Below, piece by piece: positions 8,652 through 16,697 of a DNA stretch of 64,000 nt. The notes beneath the pieces were generated by a model, which did not search any database, was not told the origin of the DNA, and saw nothing but the letters and a program-made list of their open reading frames with translations. The DNA lies in NCBI GenBank assembly GCA_050262155.1, contig CP189843.1, forward strand, positions 310,001 through 374,000, given 5' to 3'. This DNA is from Parvimonas sp000223315. GTDB taxonomy: Bacteria; Bacillota; Clostridia; Tissierellales; Peptoniphilaceae. Numbering within the stretch: position 1 is the stretch's first letter; every line of letters starts with the position of its first letter. The position numbers and the translations under genes are program-made.

Positions 8652-10442
8652 ATGCTGACAATACAACAATTTGATATTTTAAATCTATTTTATAAAAATA
8701 AAAATAAAAAATTTACCCAAAGAGAAATATCAGATATTACAAAATTTTCTTTAGGAAAAGTTAATGAAACTTTAAAAGAATTAAAAAATAATGAATTTAT
8801 AGATAAAGATTTAAATATTACTGATAAAGGGTTTGTGGCATTAGAGCCATATAAAGTTGATAATGCAATTATAATGGCTGCGGGAATGAGTTCAAGATTT
8901 GCTCCTCTTTGTTATGAGAATCCAAAAGGTCTTTTAAATGTTAAGGGAGAAAAATTAATTGAAAGAGAAATATTGCAACTAAAAGAAGCAGGAATTGAAG
9001 ATATTACCTTAGTTGTAGGATATATGAAGGAAAAGATGTTTTATTTAGCTGAAAAATTTGGCATAAATATAGTAGTTAATGAAGATTATTACAGATTTAA
9101 TAATACTTCTTCTCTAATTTTGGTTACTGAAAAATTAAAAAATACTTATATATGTTCTTCAGATAATTATTTTCCAAAAAATCCTTTTGAAAAATATGTT
9201 TATAGAGCATATTATTCAGCTGTTTATCAAGAAGGAGAAAGTGATGAATATTTTGCGGAATGTGATAAAAAGGGCAGAATAAAAGGAATAACAATTGGTG
9301 GAAAAGACGATTGGATAATGTTGGGACATGTATTTTTCGATAGAGAATTTAGTGATAAATTTGTAAAATTGTTAAAAGCAGAATATCACGAACCAATAGT
9401 TCGTGAGAATTTATGGGAAACTTTTTATATGCGTCATCTAAAAGAGCTTGATAATATGTATATCAGAAAATATGATGTAGAAGACATAAAAGAATTTGAC
9501 TCTTTAGACGAATTAAGACTTTTTGACGAAAAATATGTTACTAATTCGGATTCTAAAATATTTCAAAATGTTTGTGGTGTTCTAAAATGTAATGAAGAAG
9601 AAATAAAGGATATTAAACCTATAAAGATGGGAATGACTAACACTTCTTTCAAATTTAGTTATAATGGGAATTCGTATGTTTATAGACATCCGGGTCCCGG
9701 AACAGAGTTAATTATAAATAGAAAAAGTGAGTTTGACTCAATGAAAATTGCAAAAGAGTTAGGTTTAGATGATACTTATATTTATATGGACGCAAATAGC
9801 GGATGGAAAATTTCGAAATTTATCGAAGATGTAAAAATTCTTGATTATGACGATAAAAAGAATGTAAAAAGGGCAATCTCTATGCTTAAGAAATTGCATA
9901 CAAGTGGTAAAGAAACAGATTATAAATTTAATATCTTTGATGAAATTGAAAACTTTAAAATTAAAATAAAAAATTCACATCGTGATGATTTTGAAGATAT
10001 TAATGTAATGAATGATAAAATTTATAGATTAAAATCCTTTATTGAAAAAGATGGTTTAAAAGAATGTCTTTGTCATTGCGATAGCTATGATTTGAATTTT
10101 TTAATGGACAATAGAGATGAAATGTACTTAATTGATTGGGAATATTCTGCAATGTCAGATCCCGCAGGAGATATTGGTTGTTTTATTACTTGCTCAACAT
10201 ACTCTTTTGATGAGGCTATGGATGTAATAAAAGAATATTTTGACGGAAATCCATCAGTTGAAGAATTAAGACATTATATTGCCTATGTCGCAGTAAGCTC
10301 ATTTTATTGGTTCTTATGGGCAATTAATCAAGAAATTCAAGGAAAGAGCATTGGTGAATATTTATATATTTGGTATAACCATACTAAAGAATATGCTGAC
10401 TATGCTTTGAAATTATATGAACAAGGAGAAAGTGATGAATAA
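8652..10442 (+). CDS. Winged-helix / CTP:phosphocholine cytidylyltransferase / choline kinase fusion (LicC-LicA type)
   Basis: A 596-residue three-domain protein. Residues 1-70 form a MarR-like winged helix (TQREISDITKFSLGKVNETL recognition region). Residues about 78-300 form a LicC-type nucleotidyltransferase with AIIMAAGMSSRFAPL and the ENPKGLL lysine motif. Residues about 310-590 form a LicA-type choline kinase with GMTNTSFKF, the HCDSYDLNFL catalytic loop and IDWEYS. It should phosphorylate choline and then form CDP-choline for the LicD enzymes. The start is ATG 8652, because AAGGAGGT lies directly upstream; an earlier ATG at 8625 has no ribosome site. It heads an operon with a small membrane protein and an NCS1 permease. 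Confidence 0.9.
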   Translation: MLTIQQFDILNLFYKNKNKKFTQREISDITKFSLGKVNETLKELKNNEFIDKDLNITDKGFVALEPYKVDNAIIMAAGMSSRFAPLCYENPKGLLNVKGEKLIEREILQLKEAGIEDITLVVGYMKEKMFYLAEKFGINIVVNEDYYRFNNTSSLILVTEKLKNTYICSSDNYFPKNPFEKYVYRAYYSAVYQEGESDEYFAECDKKGRIKGITIGGKDDWIMLGHVFFDREFSDKFVKLLKAEYHEPIVRENLWETFYMRHLKELDNMYIRKYDVEDIKEFDSLDELRLFDEKYVTNSDSKIFQNVCGVLKCNEEEIKDIKPIKMGMTNTSFKFSYNGNSYVYRHPGPGTELIINRKSEFDSMKIAKELGLDDTYIYMDANSGWKISKFIEDVKILDYDDKKNVKRAISMLKKLHTSGKETDYKFNIFDEIENFKIKIKNSHRDDFEDINVMNDKIYRLKSFIEKDGLKECLCHCDSYDLNFLMDNRDEMYLIDWEYSAMSDPAGDIGCFITCSTYSFDEAMDVIKEYFDGNPSVEELRHYIAYVAVSSFYWFLWAINQEIQGKSIGEYLYIWYNHTKEYADYALKLYEQGESDE

Positions 10443-10617
10443 TCTATCTATTGAAAAAATTATTTATGAAGAAACAGAAAAAAGATTAGAAATAATGTCT
10501 AAAGAAGATTATGAATTTCCTAAAAAAATTACGAAAACAGATTGGATTCTTATTTGGGGAATTGTAATAATTTCTATATTTTTAGTTATATTATGCATGA
10601 TAGGAGTAATTGAATAA
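10435..10617 (+). CDS. Small single-span membrane protein, partner of the NCS1 permease
   Basis: A 60-residue protein with an acidic/basic N-terminal half and one membrane segment (about residues 37-58). The ATG overlaps the end of the lic fusion gene, with AAGGAG eight bases upstream. Its stop overlaps the next ATG (TAATGA), so it is coupled on both sides. I do not recognise a family. The size and the position before a permease recall small accessory subunits of transporters, but no function is shown. Confidence 0.75.
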   Translation: MNNLSIEKIIYEETEKRLEIMSKEDYEFPKKITKTDWILIWGIVIISIFLVILCMIGVIE

Positions 10618-12047
10618 TGAGTGGAAAATTAAATTATATTCAACAGGAGACGGTAACAGGAGTTGTTCCTATGATGAATTCGGAAAGAAAGTATTCTTTC
10701 TTAGATTTATTTTTAACTACAAGCGGTTTTGCAATTGCAACTTGGTGTTATACGCAAGGAGCTTATGTTGCACAATTTTTAGGATTCAAACAGATGATTA
10801 TAAATATTTTCTGTTTTAATCTAATATTTGTTATGATAGAATGTTTACCGGTTTTGTTTGCTGTGCGTTATGGAATAGATTTGTGGATATGGTTGAGAAG
10901 TGTTTTAGGAGAAAAAGGTGTTGCAATTTTATCGACAGTTATAAGTTTTGCCAACTTCGGTTGGTATGCGGTTGCGGCAAATCTCTTTGCATCATCTATG
11001 ATTAATCTTGCATTAAGTTTTGGTGTTGAATTAAATCCTGTAATTTTTAAACCGTTACTTGGAACGGTATGTGTTGTTCTTGGAACTTTAATTGCGCTTG
11101 GAGGTCCTGAGGTTATTAAGTGGACAAACAGATTTTTAGTTATGGCTTTGCTTATAGTTGGAGTTATAATAGTTGCGATTTGTCTTTTTGCAGTTCCTCT
11201 TTCTGATATATTAAAAGTTAAACCTGTTTTAGCCGAAGGAACTACAAAATTACAAAACTTTATGTTATCTGCAGAAGGAAATATTGCATTTGCGTTTTCT
11301 TGGTCAACACAGGCTCTTGTACTGCCAAGACTTGCAAAATCTGAAAAAAGCGGATATTGGGCAACAAGTTTATCCTATGGAGCTGTAGCACCTTTCTTCG
11401 TAGCTACAGGAGGGGTTATGGCGTTGGCGATGTTTGTAAGAACAGGTGTATATGAAAGTGATCCTACAAAAATGTTATCTACTTTGGCAACTCCCGGATT
11501 TGCATTATTAAGTTTACTTTTAGTTGCTTTTGCTAATATTGGAACACAGGGAACAGGTTCTTATGTAAATTGTATGATAATAAAGAGCGGTATGCCTAAA
11601 CTTAGCTACAAAAAATTAGTTATTATAGCCATGATTTATGTTAGCGGATTGACTATTTGGGGCGGAGTTGAAGAATATTTCGGTTCATTTATTTCATTGG
11701 CTGCATATATTCAAGGACCTATAATTGGAATGATAGTTGTAGATTATTTAATTGTAAGGAAAAGAATGTTATCTCTAAAATCCGCCTTTTTTATTAAGGG
11801 GCACGATGCATATAAGTTTACAAACGGATTTAACTTGGTGGGTCTTGGAGTTGTGATAATAACTTTTGCATTAGCAATGTTATTCGTTTATAATCCAATG
11901 ACAGGAATGATTAAAAGCAATCTGTTCTTAGTTACAACAGGTAGTGGTTTTACGGCAATTTTTGGAGGACTTTTATATTGGATTGCAAGTTTAACTCCTT
12001 TAAAATGTTATATGTTAAAAGATAGAAATGATTTGGAAATACTATAG
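10617..12047 (+). CDS. NCS1-family permease (cytosine/purine permease-like)
   Basis: A 476-residue, 12-span transporter. An N-terminal segment with TSGFAIATWCYTQGAYVAQF, followed by long helices and a C-terminal hydrophobic pair, fits the nucleobase-cation-symporter-1 family (codB-like). These carriers usually import cytosine, purines, thiamine precursors or hydantoins. Here it is translationally coupled to a choline kinase/cytidylyltransferase fusion, so choline, ethanolamine or cytosine (for CTP) are all conceivable substrates. Only the family is visible in the sequence. A LicB-type choline permease lies elsewhere in the window (60023), so this protein need not be the choline importer. Confidence 0.85.
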   Translation: MSGKLNYIQQETVTGVVPMMNSERKYSFLDLFLTTSGFAIATWCYTQGAYVAQFLGFKQMIINIFCFNLIFVMIECLPVLFAVRYGIDLWIWLRSVLGEKGVAILSTVISFANFGWYAVAANLFASSMINLALSFGVELNPVIFKPLLGTVCVVLGTLIALGGPEVIKWTNRFLVMALLIVGVIIVAICLFAVPLSDILKVKPVLAEGTTKLQNFMLSAEGNIAFAFSWSTQALVLPRLAKSEKSGYWATSLSYGAVAPFFVATGGVMALAMFVRTGVYESDPTKMLSTLATPGFALLSLLLVAFANIGTQGTGSYVNCMIIKSGMPKLSYKKLVIIAMIYVSGLTIWGGVEEYFGSFISLAAYIQGPIIGMIVVDYLIVRKRMLSLKSAFFIKGHDAYKFTNGFNLVGLGVVIITFALAMLFVYNPMTGMIKSNLFLVTTGSGFTAIFGGLLYWIASLTPLKCYMLKDRNDLEIL

Positions 12048-12056
12048 AATATTTTA

Positions 12057-12086
12057 AAGACAACTGTAAAAAAAGTTGTCTTTTTT
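12057..12086 (+). terminator. Rho-independent terminator after the NCS1 permease
   Basis: AAAGACAACT / AGTTGTC arms are followed by TTTTTT, 10 bases after the stop. Confidence 0.85.
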
Positions 12087-12102
12087 GTCGGTTTTTTGGG
12101 TA

Positions 12103-12148
12103 TTCAATAGTTGTTGTTATTGAAAAAAAGTATTGTTTATGTTATCAT
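12103..12148 (+). promoter_or_regulatory. Promoter of the ecf operon with overlapping inverted repeat
   Basis: TTGAAA (12120-12125) and TATCAT (12143-12148) have a 17-base spacer. TTCAATA (12103-12109) and TATTGAA (12118-12124) form a 7-bp inverted repeat whose right arm covers the -35 box, an operator-like arrangement. Confidence 0.6.
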
Positions 12149-12161
12149 AAGTTGTTAGTGG

Positions 12162-13016
12162 GTGATGATTTTGAATGAAAAAATAATTGATATAAAAGAT
12201 TTAAGATATGAATATATAGGAGAAGATGATAAAAAAAGTATTGCTTTAGACGGAGTTAGTTTTTCTGTAAATAAAGGAGAATTGATTTCTATTTTGGGAC
12301 ATAATGGAAGTGGGAAATCTACTTTAGCAAAACTTTTAAATGCACAGATTATTCCAACAGATGGGGAAATTGAAATTTTTGGAATTAATACAAAAGATGA
12401 AAATAGAATTTGGGATATTAGACAAAAATGTGCAATGGTTTTTCAAAATCCTGATAATCAACTTGTTGCGACTGTTGTTGAGGAGGATGTTGCTTTCGGC
12501 CCTGAAAATTTAGGTATTCCTTCAGAAGAAATAAGACAAAGAGTTGATGATGCTTTAAAAATTGTAGAGATGCAGGAGTATAAAAAACATTCTCCGCATA
12601 TGCTTTCAGGGGGACAAAAGCAAAGAGTTGCAATAGCAGGTATTCTTTCAATGAAACCTGAAGTAATAATTTTTGATGAATCGACTGCAATGCTTGATCC
12701 TGTCGGAAGAAAAGATATTATGGATACTATTTTAAAATTAAATAGAGAAGAAAATAAAACTATTCTATATATAACTCATTATATGGAAGAGGCTGTTCTT
12801 GCTGATAGAGTTATCGTTTTAAATGAGGGAAAGATTGAGTTTGATGACAGTCCTAAAAAAGTTTTTTCAAATGTTGAAACTTTAAGGGAATTAGGACTTT
12901 CAGTACCACAGGTTACAGAGCTTGCTTATCTTTTAAAGAATGAAGGGATTGAAATTCCTTCTGATATTTTAACTAATGATGAAATGATAGAATTTTTGGA
13001 GAGAAAATTAAAATAA
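12162..13016 (+). CDS. ecfA1: Energy-coupling factor transporter ATPase EcfA1
   Basis: The first of two ABC ATPases of a group II ECF vitamin/metal transporter. Walker A is GHNGSGKST (about residues 45-53), the Q-loop is FQNPDNQ, the signature is LSGGQKQRV, and Walker B is VIIFDES with Ser in place of the usual Pro. The start is uncertain: GTG 12162 and ATG 12165 sit inside GGTGAT, which is itself a good Shine-Dalgarno for TTG 12171. That would give a product three residues shorter. It overlaps ecfA2 by one base. Confidence 0.93.
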   Translation: MMILNEKIIDIKDLRYEYIGEDDKKSIALDGVSFSVNKGELISILGHNGSGKSTLAKLLNAQIIPTDGEIEIFGINTKDENRIWDIRQKCAMVFQNPDNQLVATVVEEDVAFGPENLGIPSEEIRQRVDDALKIVEMQEYKKHSPHMLSGGQKQRVAIAGILSMKPEVIIFDESTAMLDPVGRKDIMDTILKLNREENKTILYITHYMEEAVLADRVIVLNEGKIEFDDSPKKVFSNVETLRELGLSVPQVTELAYLLKNEGIEIPSDILTNDEMIEFLERKLK

Positions 13017-13870
13017 TGGATATAAATTTTAAAAATGTAAGTTTTGTCTATGGAGAAAAAACTCCTTTTGAAAAACTTGCTTTGGATAATATAGATTTAA
13101 CTATAAAAAAGGGTGAATTTGTTGGTATTATAGGGCATACAGGAAGTGGAAAGTCAACATTAATTCAACATTTTAATGGAATTTTAAAGCCGACAAGCGG
13201 AGATGTTTTTATAGGGGATATGAATACTAAAGATAAGACACTTGCTAAAAGTGGTTTGAGATATAAGATTGGATTGGTTTTTCAATATCCTGAATATCAA
13301 CTTTTTGAAGAGACAATTGAAAAGGATATTGCTTTTGGTCCTAAAAATATGGGGCTTAGTGAAGCTGAAGTTACAGAAAGAGTAAAAGAAGCTATGGAGC
13401 TTGTTGGTCTTGACTATGAAGCTAAAAAGGATAAATCTCCTTTTGAAATTTCAGGAGGACAAAAGAGAAGGGTTGCGATAGCAGGAATTTTGGCTATGAA
13501 ACCTGATATTCTGATTTTAGATGAACCAACTGCAGGACTTGATCCTAAAGGTAGAGATGAATTGTTTTTTCAAATTAAAAGACTTTACGAAAAAAATAAT
13601 ATTACAATAGTTTTGATTTCTCATAGCATGGAGGATGTTGCAAAACTTGTAAATAGAATAATTATAATGAAAAACGGACAGATTCATTTAGATAAGAGTA
13701 CAAAAGAAGCTTTTAGTGATGTTGATGATTTGAAAAAAGTTGGACTTAATGTTCCGCAAATTACAGAACTTATGGATATTTTAAGAAAAAAGGGACATCA
13801 TTTTAGTAAAAATATTTTAACAGTTGACGAGGCTTTTAGCGAAATAAAAAGAGAATTGAGGAAAAATTAA
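13016..13870 (+). CDS. ecfA2: Energy-coupling factor transporter ATPase EcfA2
   Basis: The second ECF ATPase (284 residues): Walker A GHTGSGKST, Q-loop FQYPEYQLFEET, signature ISGGQKRRV, Walker B ILILDEPT and switch ISHSME. FQYPEYQLFEE is characteristic of EcfA2. It pairs with EcfA1 to drive vitamin uptake through EcfT. It is coupled to both neighbours by one-base overlaps. No substrate-binding S component is encoded nearby, so this is a shared module that presumably serves several S proteins encoded elsewhere. Confidence 0.93.
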   Translation: MDINFKNVSFVYGEKTPFEKLALDNIDLTIKKGEFVGIIGHTGSGKSTLIQHFNGILKPTSGDVFIGDMNTKDKTLAKSGLRYKIGLVFQYPEYQLFEETIEKDIAFGPKNMGLSEAEVTERVKEAMELVGLDYEAKKDKSPFEISGGQKRRVAIAGILAMKPDILILDEPTAGLDPKGRDELFFQIKRLYEKNNITIVLISHSMEDVAKLVNRIIIMKNGQIHLDKSTKEAFSDVDDLKKVGLNVPQITELMDILRKKGHHFSKNILTVDEAFSEIKRELRKN

Positions 13871-14688
13871 TGGTAAAAAATATATCAATAGGTAGATTTT
13901 TTCCGGGAGACAGTATTGTTCACAGATTGGATCCCAGACTTAAACTATATTTTATTTTTATGTTTATACTTTCTATATTTTTTATAAAAAGTTTTCTTGT
14001 TTTTATACCACTTGCGATTTTTTTGTTTTCAATTATAAAAATAGCAAAGTTACCGATTTTAATGGTTTTAAAAGGTTTAAGGGGAATTTTTTATATTGTT
14101 TTATTTACAGTAATTTTAAATTTACTTTTAACACCTGGAGAGGTTTTATTTAGAATATGGATTATAAATATAACCAAAGAAGGAATTAAATTAAGTGCTT
14201 TTATGAGTGTTAGAATAATACTTTTGGTTATAGGAACAAGTCTTTTAACTCTTACTACAAGTCCTATTGTGCTTACAGATGCTTTGGAATATGTTATGAA
14301 ACCTTTTGAAAAAATAAAGTTCCCTGCACATTCCGTTGCAATGATGATGACAATAGCTCTTAGATTTATACCGACAATTTTAGATGAGATGGATAAAATT
14401 ACAAAGGCACAAACTGCAAGAGGAGCAGATTTCGAAACAGGAAGTATTGTAACAAGAGCTAAAAGTTTGATTCCTTTACTTGTTCCACTTTTTGTAAATG
14501 CTCTAAAACGTGCAGATGAACTTGCTGTTGCTATGGAGGCTAGATGTTATAGAGGTGGAGAAGGTAGAACCAGAATGAATGTTCTAAAATATACGAGAAC
14601 AGATTATTTAGTTATGGCTTTTCTAACTGTAGTTTTTGGGCTTGTGATAGCATCAAGATATTTCTTGAATATTTGGATTTTTAAATAG
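13870..14688 (+). CDS. ecfT: Energy-coupling factor transmembrane protein EcfT
   Basis: A 272-residue membrane scaffold with five or six hydrophobic segments. The cytoplasmic coupling helices carry the two Ala-Arg-Gly-type motifs of EcfT: TARGADF near residue 183 and EARCYRGG near residue 223. It links the EcfA pair to exchangeable S components. The ATG overlaps the ecfA2 stop. The second motif reads A-R-C instead of A-R-G, a tolerated variant. Confidence 0.92.
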   Translation: MVKNISIGRFFPGDSIVHRLDPRLKLYFIFMFILSIFFIKSFLVFIPLAIFLFSIIKIAKLPILMVLKGLRGIFYIVLFTVILNLLLTPGEVLFRIWIINITKEGIKLSAFMSVRIILLVIGTSLLTLTTSPIVLTDALEYVMKPFEKIKFPAHSVAMMMTIALRFIPTILDEMDKITKAQTARGADFETGSIVTRAKSLIPLLVPLFVNALKRADELAVAMEARCYRGGEGRTRMNVLKYTRTDYLVMAFLTVVFGLVIASRYFLNIWIFK

Positions 14689-14705
14689 AAATAAAGGAAA
14701 GAAAA

Positions 14706-16439
14706 ATGAGTTTTGATGGAATTTTTACAAAAGCGGTTGTAGATGAAATATATCCGCTTTTATTAAATGGAAAAATAAATAAAATAAACCAACCGGATAA
14801 AAATGAAATAAATATACAGATTTACAACAAGGATAATTATAAATTACTACTTTCTTGTGCGAATAATCTTTCAAGAATTCATTTGAGTGAAAAAAGCAAA
14901 AAGAATCCGATAACAGCATATAATTTTTGTATGTTACTCAGGAAACATTTAGTTGGAGGTACTATTAAAAATATATATCAACATAAAATGGATAGGGTTG
15001 TTTGCTTTGAAATTGAAAACTTAAATGAATTAAAAGAACTTAGTAAAAAACTTTTAATCATTGAAATAATGGGGAAACATTCAAATATAATTCTTGTTGA
15101 TAAGGAGAGCAATAAAATTATTGATGCAATTAAGCATATAGACTCCAGACAAAGTAGTATAAGAGAGGTTTTTCCTAATAAGGATTACTTTTTTGTAAAG
15201 GACGAAAAAGAGAATATTTTAGATGAAAATTATAAATTACCTTCTGAAATTTTGAAAAATTCAGAGCCAATTTCAATGAAAAAGTTCTTTTACTCAAATT
15301 ATTTAGGATTTTCTCCAATTATTTCATACGAATTATTACATAATTCAAATGTTGATTCGGATATGAGTTCTTCTAACTTAAACGAAGAAAGTATAAAAAG
15401 AATTGATGAAAATTTTGTAAAATTAGTAGAAAATATAAAAAACAAAAATTATTTTCCGATTTTTATTAAAGATGAAATAAATAACAATAAAGATTTTTAT
15501 TGTTTTGATTTGAATTTATATGAAAACAAAGAAAAAATAGATAGTTTATCCGAATTAGTAGAAAATTTTTATCATAATAATTCCTTAAGGGATAGGATAA
15601 ATCAAAAGGCATCTGGATTTAAAAAGATTTTAACTACAAAGTTAAATAGACTCACAAATAAATATATTGCAATGAATGATGAACTTTTGAATAATAAAAG
15701 TAAAGAAGATTTAAAAATTTTTGCTGATTTACTTTCCATAAATATCTATAAGATAGAAAAAGGAATGAAAAAAATATCTGTAGAAAATATTTATGATAAT
15801 ATGAAAGAGATTGAAATTTCACTTGATGAAAGGAAATCTCCAAGAGAAAATATTGAAGCATATTACAAAAAATATAAAAAATTAAAAACTGCCGATGAAA
15901 TAATAAAGGCTGAATTGCCGAAAATTGAAGAAGAAATAAAGTATATAAAACAAATTTTAGAAACTATTGAAATTATAACAGAATTAAACGAGCTTTCTGA
16001 AATTGAAGAGGAACTTATTTCTTTGGGTTATATTAGGAAAAGTAAGAAAAATAAACAAAAACTTGAAAAGTCAAAGCCCTATGTCTTTGAAACCGAGTCA
16101 GGAGCATTGATTTATGTTGGAAAGAATAATTTACAAAATGAAAATTTAACATTAAAATTTGCAAATAAAAATGATATATTTTTTCATGCACAAGATGTTC
16201 CGGGAAGCCATGTAATCTTAAGAGGTACAAACTTAACAGAAGATGACTATAAAATTGCAGGATTTTTAGCAGGATATTATAGTTATTTTAAAAATGAAGG
16301 ATATGCAAATGTAGATTACACAGAAAAAAAACATATCCGAAAAGCAAAGGGAACAGGACTTGGAATGGTCTATTATGATAATTACAAAACACTATTTATA
16401 GACTTTAAAGATAAATTGTATGATAAATATAAAAAATAG
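14706..16439 (+). CDS. rqcH: Ribosome quality-control factor RqcH (NFACT family)
   Basis: A 577-residue NFACT protein, formerly called fibronectin-binding protein A. It has an N-terminal NFACT-N domain (MSFDGIFTKAVVDEIYPLLL), a central helical/coiled-coil region (about 290-440), and a C-terminal NFACT-R domain (ALIYVGKNN, FHAQDVPGSHVIL). RqcH binds stalled 50S subunits and recruits tRNA-Ala to add alanine tails that mark the nascent chain for degradation. In this genome it would act in parallel with the tmRNA at 20.4 kb. It follows ecfT by 17 bases and ends at a bidirectional terminator. Confidence 0.92.
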   Translation: MSFDGIFTKAVVDEIYPLLLNGKINKINQPDKNEINIQIYNKDNYKLLLSCANNLSRIHLSEKSKKNPITAYNFCMLLRKHLVGGTIKNIYQHKMDRVVCFEIENLNELKELSKKLLIIEIMGKHSNIILVDKESNKIIDAIKHIDSRQSSIREVFPNKDYFFVKDEKENILDENYKLPSEILKNSEPISMKKFFYSNYLGFSPIISYELLHNSNVDSDMSSSNLNEESIKRIDENFVKLVENIKNKNYFPIFIKDEINNNKDFYCFDLNLYENKEKIDSLSELVENFYHNNSLRDRINQKASGFKKILTTKLNRLTNKYIAMNDELLNNKSKEDLKIFADLLSINIYKIEKGMKKISVENIYDNMKEIEISLDERKSPRENIEAYYKKYKKLKTADEIIKAELPKIEEEIKYIKQILETIEIITELNELSEIEEELISLGYIRKSKKNKQKLEKSKPYVFETESGALIYVGKNNLQNENLTLKFANKNDIFFHAQDVPGSHVILRGTNLTEDDYKIAGFLAGYYSYFKNEGYANVDYTEKKHIRKAKGTGLGMVYYDNYKTLFIDFKDKLYDKYKK

Positions 16440-16465
16440 AATGGTAAAAAACCATTCTATTTTTT
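16431..16465. terminator. Bidirectional terminator between rqcH and tusA
   Basis: The perfect stem TAGAATGGT / ACCATTCTA (16437-16445, 16451-16459) is flanked by six A on the left and six T on the right. It can stop rqcH transcription on the plus strand and tusA transcription on the minus strand. Confidence 0.85.
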
Positions 16466-16471
16466 GTTTTT

Positions 16472-16696
16472 CTATTTTTTTAAAACTATTAACCAACCTT
16501 CTTTGTCAAGTTTATCAAAAGATAAAATTTCATGATTATGTTCTTGACAATATAAAGGTAAAGTTCCTACAGCTTCTGGACATGTAAATTCCAATTCAAT
16601 AATTTGCCCAACCTGAGCATCACTCAAAGCTTTTTTAAGCTCTACAAGTGGAAGAGGTCAATCAAGTCCATGTGTATTTACTTTTATTACGTCCAT
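16472..16696 (-). CDS. tusA: TusA/SirA-like sulfur carrier with in-frame UGA (putative selenoprotein)
   Basis: The minus-strand frame from ATG 16696 runs 74 codons to TAG and is interrupted only once, by TGA at codon 13 (16658-16660). The context is HGLD-x-PLPLVELKKAL: the UGA sits exactly at the reactive Cys of the TusA family CPxP motif. The rest (VGQIIELEFTCPEAV, then the C-terminal beta strand) is intact. I therefore read it as selenocysteine rather than a broken gene. AGGAGT precedes the ATG, which starts one base after the yedE stop, so the two are co-transcribed. TusA-type proteins relay sulfur or selenium as persulfide/perselenide. No convincing SECIS loop was found after this UGA, which lowers certainty. 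Confidence 0.72.
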
Positions 16697-16697
16697 C

